DNA from: JBBQXH01 sp963710975
GTDB lineage: Bacteria; Actinomycetota; Thermoleophilia; Gaiellales; Gaiellaceae
Length of the DNA: 64,000 nucleotides
NCBI GenBank assembly: GCA_963710975.1
Contig: CAVQCG010000004.1
Coordinates: 248,001-312,000, forward strand
Reading direction: 5' to 3'
How positions within the stretch are numbered: position 1 is the first letter of the stretch; each line of letters opens with the position of its first letter. A program made the translations under genes and the position numbers. This document shows, piece after piece, positions 39,004 through 47,333 of this stretch. The notes beneath the pieces were generated by a model, which had not been told where the DNA came from, did not search any database, and saw nothing but the letters and a program-made list of their open reading frames with translations.

Positions 39004-39698
39004 GCGAGATCCGCATCGTCCCGCTTCACGGGATCCCGGAGATCACCGCAGGCGACGACCTTTCGACTCTTATCGGCGACGCGGTCGAGCGGGCTGGTGG
39101 TCTCGAGGCAGGTGACGTCATCGTGGTCGCCCAGAAGGCGGTCTCGAAGGCGGAGGGGCGGGTCGAGCGTATCCCGACCGGAGAGCATCTCGACGTCATT
39201 CTTCGTGAGGCTCGGCGGATCAGGCGACGCCGCGATGAGCTCGTCATCGCCGAGACGGCGCACGGCTTCGTGTGTGCCAGTGCCGGCGTCGACCGGTCGA
39301 ACACTCCCGGCGATGACTGGGTCGTTCTCCTGCCGGTCGACCCTGACGCATCGGCCGGGCGGCTGCGTGACGAGCTCGCCGCTCGCTTCGGCGTCGCGCC
39401 CGCGGTCGTCGTGAGCGACTCGTTCGGGCGAGCCTGGCGGCAGGGGACGACGGACATCGCGATCGGGGTCGCAGGCATGGCGCCCCTGCTCGACCTTCGT
39501 GGTGGGCGCGATGCTCGCGGTCGTCCGCTCGAGGCGACTCTGATCGCGATTGCCGACGAGCTTGCAGGCGCTGCCGAGCTCGTCATGGGGAAGGCGAACC
39601 AGGTTCCGGGCGCTCTCATTCGTGGATACCGCGTCCCCGGCGACCACGGCTCCGCACGCGAGCTCGTGATGCCGCCGGAGCGGGATCTCTTCCCGTGA
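39000..39698 (+). CDS. cofE: F420-0:gamma-glutamyl ligase
   Basis: 232 residues, GTG 39000. Adds the gamma-glutamate tail to F420-0. Motifs are DVIVVAQKAVSKAEGR, TAHGFVCASAGVDRSN, LPVDPDASAGRLRDEL, VVVSDSFGRAWRQGTTDIAIG and the ending MGKANQVPGALIRGY. It lacks the C-terminal nitroreductase-like domain of mycobacterial FbiB, so dehydro-F420-0 reduction would need another protein. Last gene of the cofD-npdG-cofE run. Confidence 0.94.
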   Translation: MSEIRIVPLHGIPEITAGDDLSTLIGDAVERAGGLEAGDVIVVAQKAVSKAEGRVERIPTGEHLDVILREARRIRRRRDELVIAETAHGFVCASAGVDRSNTPGDDWVVLLPVDPDASAGRLRDELAARFGVAPAVVVSDSFGRAWRQGTTDIAIGVAGMAPLLDLRGGRDARGRPLEATLIAIADELAGAAELVMGKANQVPGALIRGYRVPGDHGSARELVMPPERDLFP

Positions 39699-39723
39699 GA
39701 TGAGCCTCGCGAGACCGGCTCCG

Positions 39724-39729
39724 TAGGAT
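39724..39729 (+). promoter_or_regulatory. -10 box of the EamA transporter gene, leaderless
   Basis: TAGGAT six bases before GTG 39736, in the 37-base gap after cofE. No ribosome-binding site. The position matches the TANNNT pattern ahead of tetR and the M20 gene. Confidence 0.5.
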
Positions 39730-39735
39730 GCGCCG

Positions 39736-40578
39736 GTGCTCGGACTCGTGTTCGGCCTTCTCGCTGCCCTCTCCTGGGGGTCGGGCGCTGTCGTCGCAAC
39801 ACGTCAGGTGCGGATCGTTGGAACTCGCCGGTCACTCGGCTGGGTCGCGCTGCTCGGGCTCGTCTTCGTCAGCCCGGCGCTTCTCTTCGTTCCATTCCCA
39901 GCGGCTGGGGCGTCCAGCTGGGCGTTCGGCGCGATTTCGGGGCTCGCCTACATCGCCGGCTGGACGTTCTGGTCGCTCGCGGTACGGAGCGGAAACGTCA
40001 GCCTCGTCACGCCGATCGTCTCGACCGATGGCGCCATTGCGGCCGTCATCGCGGTGGTCGCGTTGGGGGAGGTGTTGCACACTGGCGTGGCGGTTGCTCT
40101 CGGAGTCATCGTGGCCGGGATCGTCCTCACGGGGATCCCGCGAGGGGCGGGCGGCCACGGCCAGTTCACCGGTCGGGAGCTCATCCTCGCCTTGTCCGCC
40201 GCCTGCGCATTTGGCGTGTCGTTCGTCGCCGGCGGAGAAGCAGAGGCTCTCGGGATCGTGTGGACGCTGGCCGCATCCCGCATCGCGGCGGTAATCGTCA
40301 TGCTGCCCGCCCTGGCTTCACCGGGTGCGTTTCTTCTCCCACGATCGCTGATCCCCTGGGTGGTTGCGACGTCTGCCCTCGACCTCGGTGGGTACGCGTT
40401 CTTTCTTCTCGGCGCACAGCACGGGGTTGCGATCGCCGCTGTCCTCGCCTCCCAGTACGCGATCGTCGCGGTCATCGGGGGGCTGCTCGTCTACCGCGAG
40501 CGCCTTACCCCGCTCCAGGGCCTCGGGGTGCTGACCACGATGGTCGGGGTCGCGATGCTCGCAGTGTTTCGGGGATGA
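39736..40578 (+). CDS. EamA/DMT family transporter
   Basis: 280-residue inner-membrane protein with about ten hydrophobic helices in two repeats. The second repeat ends with AAVLASQYAIVAVIGGLLVYRERLTPLQ, the characteristic final EamA segment, and the first with DGAIAAVIAVVALGEVLHTG. Likely exports or imports a small metabolite. Transported from its own promoter; no pathway link is visible. Confidence 0.85.
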   Translation: MLGLVFGLLAALSWGSGAVVATRQVRIVGTRRSLGWVALLGLVFVSPALLFVPFPAAGASSWAFGAISGLAYIAGWTFWSLAVRSGNVSLVTPIVSTDGAIAAVIAVVALGEVLHTGVAVALGVIVAGIVLTGIPRGAGGHGQFTGRELILALSAACAFGVSFVAGGEAEALGIVWTLAASRIAAVIVMLPALASPGAFLLPRSLIPWVVATSALDLGGYAFFLLGAQHGVAIAAVLASQYAIVAVIGGLLVYRERLTPLQGLGVLTTMVGVAMLAVFRG

Positions 40579-40902
40579 CCGCACGCGGGCGGAGCCTGCG
40601 CGGAGCGGCCGAGCAGGCCGCAAAGGGTTCAGCGAGCCCGCCAGGGGTCGCACGCAGGCGGAGCCTGCGCGCGGGGTACGCCGGCTTCGCCGGCTGGACT
40701 TCGCGTCCTGGCGCCTTCGGCGCGTCCGCTGCGCGCCGCTTCGCCGGCTTGCGGGGTACGCCGGCTTTGCCGGCTGGCTTCGCGTCCTGGCGCCTTCGGC
40801 GCGTCCGCTGCGCGGCTTCGCCGGCTTGCTAGGCCGCGCCGGCTTCGCCGGCGCGTCCACGGCGCCTTCGGCGCGTCCGCTTCGCGGTCGCCAGCGTTCC
40901 GC
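40579..40902. repeat. Intergenic patch of GC-rich hairpin repeats
   Basis: A 324-base gene-free stretch made of nested palindromes. An 80-base unit (40673-40752) is repeated with small changes at 40753-40829. GCCGGCTTCGCCGGC occurs at 40680 and, with TTT for TTC, at 40760; GGCGCCTTCGGCGC occurs at 40710, 40789 and 40861; GGCGGAGCCTGCGC occurs at 40588 and 40657. The strongest stem is CGCGCCGGC-TTC-GCCGGCGCG (40835-40855), nine pairs with a TTC loop. It sits between two converging genes, so it can serve as a two-way terminator, but the repetition suggests an expanding repeat family. Confidence 0.75.
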
Positions 40903-42067
40903 CTAGTACGACCGGGGCATGCCGAGGACGTGCTGGCCGACATAGGCGAGGATGAGGTTGTTCGAGACGGGCGCGACCTTGTAGAGGCGCGTCTCGCGGA
41001 ACTTGCGCTCGACGTCGTACTCCTCGGCGAAGCCGAAGCCGCCGTGGGCGTCGAGGCACGCGTTCGCAGCCTGCCATGAGGCTTCCGCTGCGAGGAGCTT
41101 TGCCATGTTCGCCTCGGCGCCGCAGGGAAGGCCCTGCTCGAAGAGCCACGCCGCCTTGTAGCGCATGAGATCTGCCGCCTCGATCTGAGCGTGCGCCTGC
41201 GCGATCGGGAACTGGACTCCCTGATTCGCGCCGATCGGGCGTCCGAACACGACGCGCTCGGAGACGTACGCGGTCGCCTTCTCGGTGAACCAGCGGCCGT
41301 CGCCGACGCACTCCGCGGCGATCAGGACGCGCTCTGCGTTCATCCCGTCGAGGACATACCGGAACCCCTTTCCCTCGACGCCCACGAGGTTCGTCCTCGG
41401 GAACCTCGACACCGTCGAGGAAGATCTCCGTCGTCGCGTGGTTCATCAGCGTCTTGATCGGGCGGATCGTCATCGTCCCGGCCTCGAGCGCGGCCTTCAT
41501 GTCGACGATGAACGTCGAGAGCCCCTCGGTCTTCTTCTCGACCTCGTCGACCGGCGTGGTGCGTGCGAGCAAGAGCATCAGGTCGGAGTACATGGCCCGC
41601 GACGTCCAGATCTTCTGGCCGCGGATCACGTAGCCCCCGTTTACCCGCTCGGCAGTCGTCTGGATCTTGGTCGTGTCCGACCCGGCGGTCGGCTCGGTGA
41701 CGCCGAACGCCTGGAGTCGCAGGTCGCCCGACGCGATCTTCGGCAGGTAGCGCTCCTTCTGCTCCTCCGAACCGTGCCGCAGGATCGTCCCCATGATGTA
41801 CATCTGGGCGTGGCAGGCGCCGGAGTTCCCGCCTGTGGCATTGATCTCCTCGAGGATGACGCTCGCGGCGGTGAGGGAGAGACCGGCGCCGCCGTACTCC
41901 TCCGGAACCAGGGCGGCCAGCCAGCCGTTCTCGGTTAGCGCGGCGACGAACTCCTCCGGGTACCTGTCAGGCTCGAGGGCCCGCCAGTACTCGCCCGGGA
42001 ACCGCTCGCAGAGCTCCCGAACCGCCGTGCGGATCTCGGTCAGCTCCTCGGGAATCGTGAAGTCCAT
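40903..42067 (-). CDS. Acyl-CoA dehydrogenase, one frameshift
   Basis: About 387 residues after removing one extra C near 41400; ATG 42067. FAD enzyme oxidising an acyl-CoA at the alpha-beta bond. Family signatures: FGVTEPTAGSDTTKIQT, IRGQKIWTSRA, DGMNAERVLIAAECVGDG, RVVFGRPIGANQGVQFPIA and CLDAHGGFGFAEEYDVER. The last block usually supplies the base in short-chain enzymes, here ending in Glu-Glu. A TAGACT -10 and a GTCAGAC operator-like site lie just upstream, so it may share control with the CitE and alcohol-dehydrogenase operons. Confidence 0.88.
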
Positions 42068-42075
42068 GGGCCGTG

Positions 42076-42097
42076 AGTCTAACGTCAGACATTCGGA
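42076..42097 (-). promoter_or_regulatory. -10 box with adjoining GTCAGACATTCGGA operator-like site
   Basis: On the minus strand the order is TCCGAATGTCTGAC, two bases and then TAGACT (42081-42076), eight bases before ATG 42067. The 14-mer GTCAGACATTCGGA (42084-42097) recurs exactly at 50117-50130, again directly next to a -10 box. Likely operator; the -35 is weak. Confidence 0.55.
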
Positions 42098-42130
42098 CGC
42101 GACCGGGCGAAGAGCTACCCTCGCGGAGCC

Positions 42131-43234
42131 TTGACGGTGCCCGGCGCGTTCAGCTTCCCGATCGCGAACTGGTGGACGGTTGCCGGCATCGGCGCGGTCG
42201 CGCTGGCGGCGCTCGCGGCGGCGATCTTCTGGCGGGTACGGGCGCGCTGGCGTGTCTCTCTGGGCCTGCTCTCGGTGGTGCTGACCGTGCTTGCGGTCGC
42301 GGCCGGAATCAATGCGTACTACCTCTATTTCCGACAGTTCGACGAGTTGTTCGGGACGTATGCGGCCGACCAGGCTTCGACCGACGTCCTCACGAGCACA
42401 GTCGTGCCCGACCACGGGCAGGTCGTCTCGCTCCCCGTGCCGAACACGGCGTCGGGCTTCCATGCGCGCGACGCGAACGTCTACCTCCCCCCGGCGTGGT
42501 TCCAGACGCCGAGGCCGAAGCTTCCGGTGATCATGCTCTTCCACGGCGAGCCGGGATCGCCGGACGACTGGACGCGATGCTGCCTCGCCGATCTGACCGC
42601 CGATCGTTTCGCACGGGCCCACGGCGGCGTCGCGCCGATCCTGGTCATGCCGGACATCAACGGGGGCTTCACCCGCGACACGGAATGTGTCAATGCCTCG
42701 CAGGGAAATGCCGAGACCTATCTGACGGTGGACGTGCGCAACTGGGTCATCCGGACGTTCGGGACGAGATCGGACGCCCGATCGTGGGCTTTGGGGGGGC
42801 TGTCCGAGGGTGGCATGTGCGCGATGGTGCTCACGCTGCGCCATCCGGGCCTCTTTCGCACGTTCATGAACTCCGAGGGCCTTGGCGGCCCGCAATTCGG
42901 CGACAACACCGTCGAGGATCTCTTCAACGGCAATCGTGTGGCGTATCGCGGGCACCTCGCAACCGCGCTCCTCCGGGAGCGGCGGTACCCGGAGATCGGC
43001 GGCTGGTTTCAGGTCGGGACCGACGACAGCGGGCCATACGATGCCGCGAAGGTCGTCGTGCCGCTCGCCGAGAAAGCGGGGCTCGAGACCTGTCTCGTCA
43101 TCGTGCCCGGTGGCGGGCACACGGCGAGGGTCTGGACGGCGACCCTCCAGGAGTCGTTCGACTGGATGGCCGCGCGACTCGGCCTGATCAGGCAGACCCC
43201 GGCCATGACAGCTGTCTGCGAGAATCGGCCCTAG
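42131..43234 (+). CDS. Membrane-anchored esterase (antigen-85/esterase-D-like)
   Basis: 367 residues, start TTG 42131 (or GTG 42137). Two N-terminal membrane helices (about 12-33 and 42-62) are followed by an outside alpha/beta hydrolase domain: VIMLFHGEPGSPDDW (oxyanion region), nucleophile elbow LGGLSEGGMCAM, and the late His in VPGGGHTARVW. The plan matches actinobacterial esterases related to mycolyltransferases. Probably acts on cell-envelope or extracellular esters. A possible -10 TACCCT lies at 42116-42121. Substrate unknown. Confidence 0.8.
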   Translation: MTVPGAFSFPIANWWTVAGIGAVALAALAAAIFWRVRARWRVSLGLLSVVLTVLAVAAGINAYYLYFRQFDELFGTYAADQASTDVLTSTVVPDHGQVVSLPVPNTASGFHARDANVYLPPAWFQTPRPKLPVIMLFHGEPGSPDDWTRCCLADLTADRFARAHGGVAPILVMPDINGGFTRDTECVNASQGNAETYLTVDVRNWVIRTFGTRSDARSWALGGLSEGGMCAMVLTLRHPGLFRTFMNSEGLGGPQFGDNTVEDLFNGNRVAYRGHLATALLRERRYPEIGGWFQVGTDDSGPYDAAKVVVPLAEKAGLETCLVIVPGGGHTARVWTATLQESFDWMAARLGLIRQTPAMTAVCENRP

Positions 43235-43236
43235 CG

Positions 43237-44139
43237 ATGTGGCCCATCATCCTCGCTCTCATCGCCGCGCTCCTTTTCGCCATCGCGATGGTGCTCCAGC
43301 AGCGCGGTGCGATGCAGGAGACGGGTGCCGACGCGATGAAGGCAAGCTTCCTCCTCAAGCTCGCACGCAGACCGGTCTGGCTCCTCGGACTCGTCACCGA
43401 CGGACTCGGCTACGCGGCGCAGGCAGCTGCTCTCGCCATCGGCCGGCTGATCGTCGTGCAGCCGCTCCTCGTCGCGAGTGTGGTCTTCGCGCTACCGCTG
43501 GGAGCGAAGTTCACGCAACAGCGCGTCGGGAAGCGCGAGATCATCGGAGCAATCGCCGTCACCGCAGGGCTCGCGGCGTTCACCGTCATCAGCAACCCGG
43601 CGGGCGGCAAGGACGACGCCCGGCCACGTGACTGGCTGATCTCCACTGCAGTGCTCGGTGCGATCGCGGGCGTGCTCTTCGTCGCCTCGCGTGGACGGAA
43701 GCCAGGCCTGCGGGCCGCCCTCCTCGGCACCGCATCCGGGGTGCTCTTCGGCCTGACCGCCGCACTGACCAAGGCCACGACCGACCGATTCGACGACGGA
43801 TTCGTGGCCGTCGTCGCCAACTGGCACCTGTACGCGCTCATCGGCGTCAGCGTCGTCGCCTTCTCGCTCAGCCAGAGCGCGCTCCAGACCGGCGCCCTCG
43901 CTCCCGCGATCGCGACGACGATGTCCTTCGACACGATCGCGGGCGTCGCACTCGGGATGACGATCCTCGACGAGGAGCTCCACGACAGCACACTCGCTCT
44001 GGTCGGATGCTTCGCGACTCTCGCGATCGCGCTCGTCGGGCTCTACATGCTCGCAGGCTCACAGGGCGCTGTCGAGGCACGCAGTACTGCGAAGGAGACG
44101 GCGCCTGGAGACCTCGCCCCGGAAGGCGAGCCGGCCTAA
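43237..44139 (+). CDS. DMT family transporter (NIPA/EamA-like)
   Basis: 300 residues, ATG 43237, two bases after the esterase stop. About nine to ten membrane helices. The N-terminal FAIAMVLQQRGAMQETG and GYAAQAAALAIGRLIVVQPLL blocks are typical of the actinobacterial DMT subgroup, related to magnesium-transporter NIPA proteins. The cytosolic tail is polar. Substrate unknown; co-transcribed with the esterase. Confidence 0.82.
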   Translation: MWPIILALIAALLFAIAMVLQQRGAMQETGADAMKASFLLKLARRPVWLLGLVTDGLGYAAQAAALAIGRLIVVQPLLVASVVFALPLGAKFTQQRVGKREIIGAIAVTAGLAAFTVISNPAGGKDDARPRDWLISTAVLGAIAGVLFVASRGRKPGLRAALLGTASGVLFGLTAALTKATTDRFDDGFVAVVANWHLYALIGVSVVAFSLSQSALQTGALAPAIATTMSFDTIAGVALGMTILDEELHDSTLALVGCFATLAIALVGLYMLAGSQGAVEARSTAKETAPGDLAPEGEPA

Positions 44140-44141
44140 CG

Positions 44142-45010
44142 CTATTCGATAGGCGCCGGGCTCGGCTCGAGCGCTGCACCCTCGTCCTCGGCGAGGACGG
44201 GCCAGCCGTCACGTTTGACGACGCGGACGAGGAACGGTGGCATCGTGAGCAGGACGAACCCGCCGATGACGATCCCGTAGTAGGTGATCTTCTGGGCCGT
44301 GTCCCATGTGGCCCAGTCGCCGGGCGGAAAGAAGCCGGCGATGAAGGCGAACGAGCAGCCGAAGATCCCCGCCCCGCAGATGAGCCACGCACCGGGCTTT
44401 CCTCCCGGTAGCCGGTACGAGCGTTCGACGTCGGGCTTCGAGTAGCGGAGCTTGATCAGGGCCGCGAACAGCAGGATGTACATGACGATGATCACCTGTG
44501 CCGTCATCGCCGTCAGGATCCCGTAGGACGTGTTCGCATTCGGCAGGAAGAGGAAGAGCAGGCTGAAGGCCGTCCCCCCGATTGCCTGGACGACGAGCCC
44601 TGTCGTCGGGATCTGGTTCCTGCTGAGGCGGCCCATCGCAGGAGGCAGGTAGCCGCGGCGTGCCACTGCGGCGATGCCCTTCGCCGGACCGATGATCCAG
44701 GGTGAGAGGTGGGCGATTCCGCCGAGCACGATGATGATCGCCACCGGCTTCACGAGCCAGCCGATGCCAATCGCGTCGAGCATGTCCTTGAAGGCCTGCA
44801 TCGTCCCCGAAAGGAGCGAGATCTGCTTCTCGGGAACGACGAGCGCGACTGCGAGAGAGCCGAGCCGCTGCGAAGGTGAGGAGGATCCCGCCGAGCAGGA
44901 TAAGCTGTTGCCCCGAGAAGTCGGGGAGGAGCTTGTCGGCGGAGAACGGGATGCCGCGAACGGTCACCGAGGCACAGGCCGGGTCTGGAACGTTGAAGGC
45001 GAAGGCGCTC
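44142..45010 (-). pseudogene. Amino-acid/APC permease remnant lacking its N-terminal half
   Basis: The C-terminal half of a glutamate/GABA-antiporter-like APC permease: LPDFSGQQLILLGGILLTFA, VPEKQISLLSGTMQAFKDML, GGIAHLSPWIIGPAKGIAAVAR, RNQIPTTGLVVQAIGG and SYRLPGGKPGAWLICG, about six helices. One extra G near 44868 breaks the frame. Upstream (beyond about 45010) the sequence that should hold the first five or six helices is instead the VOC gene on the other strand, so the gene was cut by a rearrangement. Non-functional as a transporter. Confidence 0.75.
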
Positions 45011-45433
45011 GGATTCAACCACGTCGCGCTCGAGGTCGGCAGCATCGACGAGGCGCTCGCCTTCTACGGCGCGCTCTTCGATCTCAGGCTCCGCGGCCGC
45101 AGCGCGCGGATGGCGTTCATCGACATGGGCGACCAGTTCCTCGCACTGTCGGCCGGCCGCACGCAGCCGCCGGACGTCCACCGCCACGTCGGGCTCGTGG
45201 TCGACGACGTGAAAGCAGTCCGGCGCGCGTTGGAGGACGTCGGAGCGGACATCCTGCCCGGCCGCGGCCTCGACTTCCTCGACCCATGGGGAAACCACTT
45301 CCAGGTCGTTGCCTACGAAGAGATCCAGTTCCTGAAGGCGCCCGAGGTCTTGCGCGTGCTCGGCGCGGATGGTCTCCGGAAGACCGACGCAGCCCGAGCG
45401 GAGCTCCGTGCGAAGGGGATCGACCTCGGCTAG
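44993..45433 (+). CDS. VOC family (glyoxalase/dioxygenase-like) protein
   Basis: 146 residues from TTG 44993. Two beta-alpha-beta-beta-beta modules: GFNHVALEVGSIDEALAFYG and VHRHVGLVVDDVKAVRRALED, with FLDPWGNHFQVVAYEEIQF closing the fold. Metal ligand candidates are His in FNHV, His in HRHVGL and Glu in YEEI. Substrate unknown. Its first codons overlap, on the opposite strand, the cut end of the permease remnant, so the start region may have been created at that junction. Confidence 0.8.
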   Translation: MKAKALGFNHVALEVGSIDEALAFYGALFDLRLRGRSARMAFIDMGDQFLALSAGRTQPPDVHRHVGLVVDDVKAVRRALEDVGADILPGRGLDFLDPWGNHFQVVAYEEIQFLKAPEVLRVLGADGLRKTDAARAELRAKGIDLG

Positions 45434-45438
45434 CCGCG

Positions 45439-45816
45439 TCACGCACGGAGCGTGACGACGTCGTATGCCCCCAGTGCTGCGTCACGTGTGACGATCGTCA
45501 GCCCCTCGAGTCTCGCCTGCGCGACCAGGAGCCGATCGAAGGGATCTCGGTGGTGCAGGGGGAGTGCCCCGGCCTCCCACGCATGCTCGTGGGTTATCGC
45601 GAGTTTCTCGAATCGTTCCCTGTCGAGCTGGTCTCGAATAAGCTCGATCCCGTTGATCTTTCCGATTCCAGACTTGATCGAGAGCTCGAGGGCAGTTACC
45701 GCGCTCACCGCCACGAGGTTCTCGGGATCTGCGATCGCGGACCTCGCCTGAGCCGAGAGTGCCGGCTCGTCGACGAGCCACCAGACGAGCACGTGCGTAT
45801 CCAGAAGGATCCTCAG
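45439..45816 (-). CDS. PIN-domain toxin (VapC-like)
   Basis: 125 residues. PIN ribonuclease signs: ILLDTHVLVWWLVDEP with the first acidic residue, SAVTALELSIKSGIGK with the Glu, HRDPFDRLLVAQARLE with the Asp pair, and TIVTRDAALGAY. No ATG, GTG or TTG lies near the expected N-terminus; the frame begins at CTG 45816, which overlaps the antitoxin TGA as CTGA, imitating the usual ATGA coupling. It should cut RNA when freed from its antitoxin. Confidence 0.85.
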   Translation of the reverse strand: MRILLDTHVLVWWLVDEPALSAQARSAIADPENLVAVSAVTALELSIKSGIGKINGIELIRDQLDRERFEKLAITHEHAWEAGALPLHHRDPFDRLLVAQARLEGLTIVTRDAALGAYDVVTLRA

Positions 45817-46067
45817 CTGTGCCCTTCGACGAACTCTCCCGCGATCGCCTGGTTGATCTCGGGCGAGTCCCAATCCTCGGCGTAGCTGATCGAGCCCCGG
45901 AGCGAACCCGGTCGTCGCGGTTCAGTGACGGGCTCCGCGATCGGCACGAGGCGGGCGACGGGTTTGCCCGAGCGGGCGATGACGACCTCCTCGCCGCTCT
46001 CAACCCGCTCGAGCAGGCGGGAGAGATGCGTCTTTGCCTCGTGGACGTTGACCACGTCCCGTTTCAT
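45813..46067 (-). CDS. Phd/YefM-family antitoxin
   Basis: 84 residues, ATG 46067. N-terminal DNA-binding and dimer region VNVHEAKTHLSRLLERVESGEEVVIAR and GKPVARLVPI are classic Phd/YefM; the acidic C-terminus (YAEDWDSPEINQAI) would wrap the toxin. Neutralises the PIN protein and represses the pair. Next to direct repeats of TAGACT in its promoter. Confidence 0.87.
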   Translation of the reverse strand: MKRDVVNVHEAKTHLSRLLERVESGEEVVIARSGKPVARLVPIAEPVTEPRRPGSLRGSISYAEDWDSPEINQAIAGEFVEGHS

Positions 46068-46068
46068 G

Positions 46069-46085
46069 AGTCTAGTCTAGCTTAG
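46069..46085 (-). promoter_or_regulatory. Leaderless promoter of the toxin-antitoxin pair with repeated TAGACT
   Basis: Minus-strand reading is CTAAGCTAGACTAGACTC then ATG 46067. TAGACT (46079-46074) is a -10 box with six bases to the start codon; an overlapping second TAGACT follows. The repeated AGACTA could be the antitoxin binding site (inference). Confidence 0.4.
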
Positions 46086-46148
46086 TCTGAAAAGATCACC
46101 AGTGATCGGATCGGCGAAGTATTGTCGGTCGAGAAGCCCGGGTCCGCT

Positions 46149-47333
46149 TCAGCCCGCTGCCCGCTCGAGCAGTCGCCGCGCGATGATCAGCTGCTGGATC
46201 TCGTTCGAGCCCTCGCCGATCAGGAGGAGCGGCGCGTCGCGGTAGTAGCGCTCCGGACGGTACTCCAGGGAATACCCGTACCCACCGTGGATGCGCATGC
46301 AGTCGAGAGCGTTGTCCTGCGCGGCCTCGGTGGCGAAGTACTTGGCCATGCCGGCTTCGAGGTCGGCGCGCTCGCCGCTGGCCTTCTTCTGGGCAGCCTG
46401 GACGACGAGGAGGCGCGCTGCCTCGGCTCGCGTGGCCATCTTCGCGAGCATCAGCTGGACGGCCTGGTGGTGGCCGATCGGCTTCCCGAAGGCCTCGCGC
46501 TCCTTCGCGTAGCGGATCGCGTCGTCGAGGCCCGCCTTGGCGAGCCCGGCGCCGCGGGCGGCGACGTTGACGCGTCCGACCTCGATGCCGCTCATGAAGT
46601 ACTTGAAGCCCTGGCCGATGCCGGCCTCACCCCCGAGAACGCTCGCGGCGGGCGTCCGGAATTCGTCGAAGACGAGCTCTGTCGACTCGACGCCCTTGTA
46701 GCCGAGCTTCTTCGGGCCCGGCATCGGAATCGTGAGGCCGGGAAGATCGGAGACCTTCGGCTCTTTCTCGACGATGAAGCCGGTCATGCCGGTATGCGGC
46801 GGGTCGGCTGTGGGGTCGGTCTTCGCGAGCAGCATGATCATCCCCGAGCGCCAGCCGTTCGTGACCCACATCTTCTGGCCCGAGATCACGAACTCGTCCC
46901 CCTCGCGCACGGCCACCGTGCGGATCGACTGGACGTCCGAGCCGGCGTGCGGCTCGGTCATGGAGAACGACGAGCGGATGTCGCCCGCCGCAAGGAGCGG
47001 CAGGTAGCGCTGCCGCTGCTCGTCGGTGCCGTGCATGCGGATCATGTAGCCGGCGATGAAGCTGCCGTTCACGATCCCGGAGAGCGTCACCCAGCCCCGC
47101 GACAGCTCCATCACGATCAGCGCGTAGGTGTCGAGCGGGAGGCCGAGCCCGCCGTACTCCTCCGGGATCGTCACGCCGAACAGGCCCATCTCGCGCATCT
47201 GCTCGACGAGGGCCTCCGGGAACTCGTCCGCGTGTTCGAGGTCTGACGCAACCGGGATGACTTCGCGGTCGACGAACTCGCCGACGGCGGTGACGATCTC
47301 CTGTTGCTCCTCTGTCAGACCCGCGATCGCCAT
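46149..47333 (-). CDS. Acyl-CoA dehydrogenase
   Basis: 394 residues, ATG 47333. Intact flavoenzyme: FSMTEPHAGSDVQSIRT, VISGQKMWVTNGW, GYKGVESTELVFDEFRTP, REAFGKPIGHHQAVQLMLA and CMRIHGGYGYSLEYRPER, with the final GEGSNEIQQLIIARRLLE. The block GGYGYSLEYRPER includes the usual Glu base. Its start overlaps the stop of the MmgE/PrpD gene by one base, so it is the last gene of the CitE-MaoC-PrpD-ACAD operon. Confidence 0.92.
   Translation of the reverse strand: MAIAGLTEEQQEIVTAVGEFVDREVIPVASDLEHADEFPEALVEQMREMGLFGVTIPEEYGGLGLPLDTYALIVMELSRGWVTLSGIVNGSFIAGYMIRMHGTDEQRQRYLPLLAAGDIRSSFSMTEPHAGSDVQSIRTVAVREGDEFVISGQKMWVTNGWRSGMIMLLAKTDPTADPPHTGMTGFIVEKEPKVSDLPGLTIPMPGPKKLGYKGVESTELVFDEFRTPAASVLGGEAGIGQGFKYFMSGIEVGRVNVAARGAGLAKAGLDDAIRYAKEREAFGKPIGHHQAVQLMLAKMATRAEAARLLVVQAAQKKASGERADLEAGMAKYFATEAAQDNALDCMRIHGGYGYSLEYRPERYYRDAPLLLIGEGSNEIQQLIIARRLLERAAG

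Noticed and set aside
40318..40860. Minus-strand open frame across the hairpin patch
   Set aside because: Its sequence is a translation of the repeats and the EamA antisense; no conserved motif and no start signal.
40579..40902. CRISPR array
   Set aside because: The repeats are palindromic and nested, have no constant spacer length, and no cas genes are present.
44142..45010. A complete amino-acid permease
   Set aside because: Only the C-terminal helices are present; upstream sequence on that strand has no membrane helices and encodes a VOC protein on the other strand.
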